NCBI GenBank assembly: GCA_026770615.1
Contig: MU631366.1
Location: 283,399 to 303,499 of the forward strand
DNA from: Pavlovales sp. CCMP2436
Taxonomy: Eukaryota > Haptophyta > Pavlovophyceae > Pavlovales
DNA length: 20,101 nt
Direction of reading: 5' to 3'
Position 1 is the first letter of the stretch. Each line of letters starts with the position of its first letter. This document shows, in pieces, positions 15,679-20,101 of this stretch. The position numbers and the translations under genes are program-made. The notes beneath the pieces are model-generated. The model had not been told where the DNA came from and searched no databases. It was given only the letters and a program-made list of their open reading frames with translations.

Positions 15679-16614
15679 ATGCGCGGAGTGCACGCGCTCC
15701 TCTGCGTGGCGCTCGCGCAGGGCCGGCTGCTCAGCGAGGCGGATGAAGTTCACCGCTTCGCAGGGACGAAGAAGTCATTCACGGCCGAGCAGGTCCACGA
15801 CGTCGACGACTGGGCGGACGCGGTCGACGACGTGCTCTCCTCGGTGAAGCAGATCGCCCATATAGTCGGCTCGTCGGCGGGCGAAGGCGATCTGCCGCGT
15901 GCATGCGATGTCGAGGCGAAGCTACGCAACCTCCGCGCCGCCGCCGAGCGCGTGGACGCGGCGCTGGACCAGGCGCGCTCGAGTGGGCCCTCCGAGGCCG
16001 CCATTGTCGAGGTCCGAACCTGGATGGACGCGGAGCAGGCCACGGTCGAGGCGGAGGCCGAGGCACTGGTCGCAGGTCTGCTCTCGAGACAACTTGAGGG
16101 GGGGCGGCAGGCTACGCTCGAGCTGCTCGAAATCGGCGCGCAGGGCAGTCCTCCGGCCGCAGTGCGCCTCTCGCACAGCCGAGCACCACACACGCCCGAG
16201 CCCACACACAGCAACCTGCCACTGTCCGCACCGGCTATGTCCGCTCAGCTGCCCGCTCGGCTGCCCGCTCGGCTGCCCGCTCCGCTGCCCGCTTCCACGG
16301 TGCTCTCGTCCGCGCCGCCGACTGAGCAGCCACCGGACGTGGGCGCTCCCGCATTTCCGCCAGAGCGCGCCGACGCGCCCGTCTCGAGCGGCCGCTGGGC
16401 AGCACACCGCCAGACCGCAGGGCGCCTGTCGCTGGGGGTCCTCGCCGTGTCGCTGTTCGGTGCAGCCGCTGCCACCGTCCAGCGCCGAGCGCACGCGGCC
16501 ATGGGCAGCTATCAGCCGGCGGAGAAGCTGGCGTCCACTTCCGACGCGCTGCTCGACGGGGAGGATCAGGGAATCTGGATACCGATACGCCCTGACATGA
16601 CCGTGGTGTTGTGA
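15679..16614 (+). CDS. Unrecognised Ala/Glu-rich protein with helical domain and C-terminal membrane segment
   Basis: From ATG 15679 a 311-codon frame begins MRGVHALLCVALAQGRLLSE, a plausible signal peptide. A helical, acidic region follows (EVHRFAGTKKSFTAEQ, then VDDWADAVDDVLSSVKQIA). Next are Glu/Ala heptad-like helices (AKLRNLRAAAERVDAALDQA, then DAEQATVEAEAEALVAGL) that should form coiled coils. A Pro/Ser-rich linker contains a 12-bp tandem repeat. Near the end a hydrophobic segment (LSLGVLAVSLFGAAAATV) looks like one transmembrane helix. This would be a type-I membrane protein with an extracellular coiled coil. The frame is open 166 codons further upstream, but that part lacks protein character. 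No homologue is recognised. High GC opens several competing frames, so confidence is moderate. Confidence 0.45.
   Translation: MRGVHALLCVALAQGRLLSEADEVHRFAGTKKSFTAEQVHDVDDWADAVDDVLSSVKQIAHIVGSSAGEGDLPRACDVEAKLRNLRAAAERVDAALDQARSSGPSEAAIVEVRTWMDAEQATVEAEAEALVAGLLSRQLEGGRQATLELLEIGAQGSPPAAVRLSHSRAPHTPEPTHSNLPLSAPAMSAQLPARLPARLPAPLPASTVLSSAPPTEQPPDVGAPAFPPERADAPVSSGRWAAHRQTAGRLSLGVLAVSLFGAAAATVQRRAHAAMGSYQPAEKLASTSDALLDGEDQGIWIPIRPDMTVVL
16249..16295 (+). repeat. 12-bp tandem repeat (CTGCCCGCTCGG), about four units
   Basis: Encodes a LPAR-type tetrapeptide repeat in the Pro-rich linker of the 15679-16614 ORF; in frame because 12 is a multiple of 3. Confidence 0.9.
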
Positions 16615-17207
16615 ATGGGGCAAGAGCTCGAATCTCAGTACTTTGCCGGCGCCACATGCCCGGCATGCACGAATTCGTACGATGGATGTCGGTCAGTTAC
16701 TTAGTGAGTAACAAGTTATTGAGTCTAGGTGCAATGTAACTTAACTAACTTATTATTAGCGGCTCCGTCAGAATGGTTCAACAGGTGATATTCAATTACT
16801 GACGAGTTCAGTTTGCGGTTGACCTCGGACATTAGTGTCTATAATAGTCCTGGCAGTAGGGGCCAGGGGTGGTAGTAGAGGTGAGGTTGGTGGTACGAAC
16901 TCGTAGCAGATGCCACCTCCCCCCCCCTCCCACCACCCACCCATTTGCACAGACACACATCACAGTGACGCTCACGTCTATCTAGGGCGTGTGCCCTGTC
17001 CGCCGAGGCCGAGTTATTACGGATCATGTTGTTAAACATTAAATTATATATACTCTAGTTATTACATTATTAAAATGACGACCCTACAACACACCCGCCA
17101 GCACGCGCCTTGGGCGTTGGGGGAGGTGGCTTCATGATATCTGCACTGGGAGGGGGCGCTCAGCCCACCTGAGCAGCAAGATCAGCCTTGACAAAGATGG
17201 CTACTGT
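16615..17207. other. Non-coding stretch with one interspersed repeat
   Basis: No ORF with protein character. It includes a C-rich tract (16917-16945) and a ~60-bp repeat (17088-17146) also found at 19700. Confidence 0.5.
17088..17146. repeat. Interspersed ~60-bp repeat, copy 1
   Basis: ACACACCCGCCA ... GGTGGCTTCATGATATCTGC recurs with substitutions at 19700-19752. On the minus strand both copies begin GCAGATATCATGAAGCCACC and would encode MKPPPP. Confidence 0.8.
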
Positions 17208-17213
17208 GTGTTA

Positions 17214-17240
17214 GTTACACACACACAAACACACACACAC

Positions 17241-17292
<52 letters not shown>

Positions 17293-17303
17293 GTATTTAT
17301 ATA
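17214..17303. repeat. (CA)n/(TA)n compound microsatellite
   Basis: ACACAC runs grade into a long TATATA tract with a few interruptions. Confidence 0.95.
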
Positions 17304-17395
17304 TGGCCAGTGTCGAGGAGTCCGACACTTTTACCGGACTTCGTACTTAAACCCCCGGTCCTGGACTGGACTAACCCTATAGATTTGGTGACGTC

Positions 17396-17526
17396 GGACG
17401 GAGGCGGACGGAGGCGGACGGAGGCGTCCAGAGGGGGGGTCTATTTTGGGAATTTTAAACTGAAGAGTGGGGGCGGACGGGGGCGGACGGAGGCGGACGG
17501 AGGCGGACGGACGGACGGACGGACGG
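17396..17526 (+). repeat. GGCGGACGGA minisatellite grading into (GGAC)n
   Basis: Two clusters of a 10-bp unit (17396-17425 and about 17468-17505), separated by about 43 bp, end in a run of GGAC/GACG units. Further short duplications (GCGTACTG, GGTCCGGGGTGGCGAAT) follow to 17615. No gene is seen between 17304 and 17640. Confidence 0.9.
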
Positions 17527-17674
17527 GGCATTTACGCGAAAAACACCGGCCGGAACGGTCCGGGGCGGCGAATCCGGGGTCCGGGGTGGCGAATGCGTAC
17601 TGGGCGTACTGGTTGATAAATCGAGCGCGTGCTAGGATTTTTGGTGACTATTTTCGGGCACACGTGGGACAAGC

Positions 17675-18646
17675 ATGCATGGTGCCTTGCGGTTCATGCC
17701 GCAGGTGCGCAAGTTCGCCTCGCCCTACCCGGCCGATCTAGGCGCGACTGCGATCACCGAGGCGATTGCGGCTGCGGCTGCGGCTGCGGCGGCTGCGGCT
17801 GCGGTCGAGCCGATCGAGATCATTGGTTGCGAAGCGTCGGACAGCTGGCTGGTGCGCACGGACAACGCGTCCGGTGCGTTCCAGGTGCAGGCGACGCCCG
17901 CCTATGACGCTTTGGCGAGCACGTCGGTCAGACGCAACCCCCGGTTCATCTCGAACTCTGGTGCGGCTGCCTCGAACGACTGGTTAACTCACGAGAGGAC
18001 CGGGATGGGTGTCAGTGCTTCTTTTAATAGTACTGCCTGGTGGACAGTAGACAATACGGATAATGCGTGGCAGAGCGCGGGCGGATACAACAGCACCACC
18101 GGTTTTTCAGATGGGCCGAACGGAATGAATGTGACCTACAACTATGCCACGCGGCAACTGCTCAGCCATTTCGAGCTTTCGAGAAGCAGTGTAGACAACG
18201 TTATTCGTTTTTACTTGCAGGCCTCAAACGATCCCAATGTGTTTAACACGATTCTCCAATCGTATGTGCACAACCCGGAAGACTGGACTGACGCATTCCA
18301 GCGTTTCGAAATACCACCCAATGCTACCCCCTTCTAATATTATAGACTCACTTTTATGCAGATTATCCCGAACACCACCACCGCGTGTGTGGTACGGGAG
18401 GTGAGACTGTACACGCGACGCTTGTCCATTTTATCGCTCGTGAGCGCGCAGCCTGTCGACGGAGCTACATTTAAGTTGGTGATGGCCGACATTAACGGTC
18501 CCGTGCGCGTGATAGACACGCCCGCCGTCGAATGGGACTACAACATCACGCTCAGCAAGGACGGCAGAGTGGCGAACACCGGGCTCTACCGCCTGAGTCT
18601 GGGGCCGGGCTTAGGGGCGCCCGGCCTCGTCACCAAGCTGAGCTAG
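17675..18646 (+). pseudogene. Fibre-like protein with Ala-rich shaft and discoidin (F5/8 type C)-like domain, one in-frame TAA
   Basis: ATG 17675 begins MHGALRFMPQVRKFASPYPA. A 13-residue Ala run follows a short helix, then a spacer (VEPIEIIGCEASDSWLVR). A ~150-residue beta domain comes next: SNDWLTHERTG, WWTVDNTDNAWQSAGG, RFYLQASNDPNVFNTIL, RFEIPPNATPF, YYRLTF and CVVREVRLY. The order Trp-containing strand, 'L.ASND...F', 'FEIP.N', 'YYRL', 'REV.LY' is that of F5/8 type C galactose-binding-like domains, which bind glycans or lipids. A TAA at 18335-18337 replaces one residue just before YYRL, and the same frame continues to TAG 18644-18646, through a C-terminal beta-rich region (323 codons in all). 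Domain order resembles receptor-binding fibres of viruses, but a host surface protein is equally possible. A truncated tandem copy follows. Confidence 0.6.
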
Positions 18647-18700
18647 GATTTGCTCAGGGCCATGGGGTGCTTACTATTTTCGGGCACTCGTGAGACAAGC

Positions 18701-19047
18701 ATGCATGGTGCATTGCGGTTCTTGCCGCAGGTGCGCAAGTTCGCCTCGCCCTACCCGACCGATCTAGGCGGGACTGCGAGCACTGGGGCGATTGCGGCTG
18801 CGATTGCGGCGGAGGCCGAGCAACGCGCGGCTGCGATTGCGGCTGCGATTGCGGCGGAGGCCGAGCAACGCGCGGCTGCGATTGCTGCGATTGCGGCTGC
18901 GCCTGCGGTCGAGCCGATCGAGATCATTGGTTGCGAAGCGTCGGACAGCTGGCTGGTGCACACGGACAACGCGTCCGGTGCGTTCCAGGTGCAGGCGACG
19001 CCCGCCTATGTCGCTTTGGCGGGCGCGTCGGTCAGATGCAACCCCGT
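18701..19047 (+). pseudogene. Truncated second copy of the fibre-like gene with 45-bp repeats in the shaft
   Basis: ATG 18701 starts MHGALRFLPQVRKFASPYPT, near-identical to the N-terminus at 17675. The homology also covers ~30 bp upstream (CTATTTTCGGGCAC). The Ala-rich shaft is longer and patterned: two 45-bp units (18788-18832 and 18833-18877) encode AIAAAIAAEAEQRAA, an amphipathic helix that would form a coiled coil. The shared spacer (EPIEIIGCEASDSWLV, then DNASGAFQVQATPAY) follows. Similarity stops abruptly after CAACCCC at about 19046, where CCGTGTTATATATATCAG begins a minisatellite. The discoidin-like part is missing. A splice donor at this point is conceivable, but more likely the copy is broken. 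An upstream ATG at 18650 is in frame but not supported by the first copy. Confidence 0.6.
18788..18877 (+). repeat. 45-bp in-frame tandem repeat (two units)
   Basis: Two identical 45-bp units encode a 15-residue Ala/Glu/Gln/Arg helix repeat. It is absent from the first gene copy, where the same place is a plain GCGGCT run, so the shaft length evolves by slippage or unequal exchange. Confidence 0.92.
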
Positions 19048-19058
19048 GTTATATATAT

Positions 19059-19312
19059 CAGCGCTGGTTTTTTTGGGAGGTCGTCGTCTTGCTAACCTAC
19101 TCCCCCCCCCCCCACACACACACACTCAACTTGTATATCAATAATATTTTGTATATATATTTCAGCGCTGGTTTTTCTGAGCGAGGTTGTCGTGTTGCTA
19201 ACCTCCCCCCCCCCCCCCACACACCCACACACTCAACTGATATATCAATAATATTTTGTATATATATTTCAGTGCTGGTTTTTCTCGGAGAGGTCGTCGT
19301 GTTGCTCACCTA
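19059..19312 (+). repeat. ~105-bp tandem repeat with acceptor-like boundaries
   Basis: Units start at 19059, 19163 and 19270, each with CAG(C/T)GCTGGTTTTT. Each has a GC-rich head (GGTCGTCGT.TTGCTNACCT), a C12-14 tract, a CA run and an AT-rich tail ending TTGTATATATATTTCAG. The tail looks like a polypyrimidine/AG acceptor, so each head could be an exon. Only the third head continues as an open frame: VLVFLGEVVVLLTYSPEQLG, then RWSVLLPLYAAHGVG, hydrophobic and membrane-like. The first two heads are followed by C-runs and repeat DNA. Confidence 0.85.
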
Positions 19313-19352
19313 CTCGCCCGAGCAGCTGGGCCGCTGGAGCGTGCTGCTTCCT

Positions 19353-19655
19353 CTCTACGCGGCGCATGGGGTCGGGTACGCCCCCAACTCCCCTCCCCCC
19401 TGCCCACTCACAGACTCACCCCCCCCCCCCGGGGGGCATCAATGCGGAGGCTTTGGGCCTCCTAGTGTATCTGAATACTATTTTACTATTCCGCTGGAGC
19501 GTGCTGCTCCCCCTCTACGCCGCGCACTGGGTCGGGTTTTTTTTAAAATTTTTTAGTTCTTTTAAATAATAGTTCTACGCGGCGCACTGGGTCGGGTATT
19601 TTTTAAAAAGTAATGGTTCTTTAAAATAATAGTTCTACGCGGCGCACTGGGTCGG
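19353..19655 (+). repeat. Four copies of CTCTACGC(G/C)GCGCA...GGGTCGG; last three in 60-bp tandem
   Basis: Copies start at 19353, 19513, 19573 and 19633; the last three are exactly 60 bp apart. A longer match (CCGCTGGAGCGTGCTGCT) precedes the first two. The first copy encodes PLYAAHGVG, so the tandem copies look like pieces of a membrane-protein exon amplified with its AT-rich flank. Confidence 0.88.
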
Positions 19656-20101
19656 TGGCATTGCTATGCTATGTTATGTTATGTTATGGTGCCCTGTCAT
19701 ACACACCCGCCATGCCGTAGGCGCTGGGGGCGGTGGCTTCATGATATCTGCACGGCATTGCACCGGGTTTATTTTACCTGGCCCATTTAATTTGCCGCGG
19801 GGGGCCCTTCTTCTGACCCTTTGAACCCCCCCCCCCCCGGTGTATACATGTGACACTTACGAGGTTTATTTTATTATGTTTTTATGGCGGTTTATATAAT
19901 ATATATTTTTTAATAACGGCGGATTCACTCGCGAGAGTGATGTCGTTATGAACCGACGACGATGAGGGGTCTCGAGCGGAATATATTATATCATAGTAGT
20001 TCTTTTTATGTCCCCCGACTTGCAGCCCGAAGGCGTACGGGCATCCTGTATCTAGCACTTCTTATCTTCTGAGCTTTGACGATGCCCGTGGTGCCCTTCT
20101 G
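19656..20101. other. Non-coding right edge
   Basis: Contains a (TGTTA)n tract at about 19670-19688, the second copy of the 60-bp repeat (19700-19752), a C-run near 19827 and AT-rich stretches. A minus frame open from the window edge to about 20007 (KAQKIRSARYRMPVRLRAAS) could be the end of a gene outside, but it is too short to judge. Confidence 0.45.
19700..19752. repeat. Interspersed ~60-bp repeat, copy 2
   Basis: ACACACCCGCCA ... GGTGGCTTCATGATATCTGC, matching 17088-17146 with substitutions and small indels. Confidence 0.8.

Noticed and set aside
15239..16666. Several long ORFs in other frames and on the minus strand
   Set aside because: High GC opens all frames here; their Arg/Pro/Ser-rich translations lack domain character compared with the plus frame from 15679.
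1..20101. CRISPR array, rRNA or bacterial operon features
   Set aside because: No regularly spaced short repeats with unique spacers, no rRNA-like stretches, and the introns and repeats point to a eukaryote.

Overview
The window looks like nuclear DNA of a protist or alga. A GC-rich background holds simple repeats, minisatellites, decayed mobile DNA and at least one credible GT-AG intron. An AT-rich block (about 327-11185) is inserted in it, and both edges are sharp changes of composition. The species cannot be told from the sequence.

The centre of interest is a decayed polinton-like virus (PLV) provirus at about 327-9880. Its hallmark genes are recognisable once broken frames are followed: an FtsK/A32-type packaging ATPase (minus, 1771-1061), a double-jelly-roll major capsid protein (plus, 2708-4177), an AEP primase fused to an SF3/D5-like helicase (minus, 7966-5399) and a tyrosine recombinase (minus, 9880-8404). 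Smaller genes lie between them: a Pro/Thr-rich gene with a possible helix-turn-helix tail (1040-347), a Lys/Glu-rich gene (2167-1795), two small plus-strand genes before the capsid gene (2181-2493, 2463-2681), a short orphan (4493-4183), a RING-like protein (5118-4541) and a small charged protein (8324-8053). Together they would package (ATPase, capsid), replicate (primase-helicase) and integrate (recombinase) a small dsDNA virus. Nearly every gene carries in-frame stops of all three kinds, frameshifts, or short tandem duplications, so this is a fossil. No penton or protease gene was recognised.

The right flank of the provirus is loaded with a transposon family whose ~115-bp terminus starts TACTGATAGGG. 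Five copies occur at 9120 (inside the recombinase gene), 10026, 10118, 10937 and 13227. Two of them form a perfect 184-bp palindrome, and two bound a ~926-bp non-autonomous element that itself holds a nested MITE.

From about 11185 the DNA is GC-rich and mostly repetitive: direct repeats (11566-11900), a near-perfect palindrome (12847-12905) and a diverged ~290-bp duplication (12878 and 13565). Next is a broken NTPase-like gene (15168-13859, minus) whose intron is flanked by 10-bp direct repeats. After it comes an unrecognised membrane/coiled-coil ORF (15679-16614). The right end carries microsatellites, a minisatellite and a tandem pair of Ala-rich, discoidin-like 'fibre' genes (17675-18646 and 18701-19047), then minisatellites with splice-acceptor-like ends. 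At the extreme left (1-326, minus) a GC-rich ORF with a PD-(D/E)XK-like ending runs off the window and starts exactly at the composition boundary.
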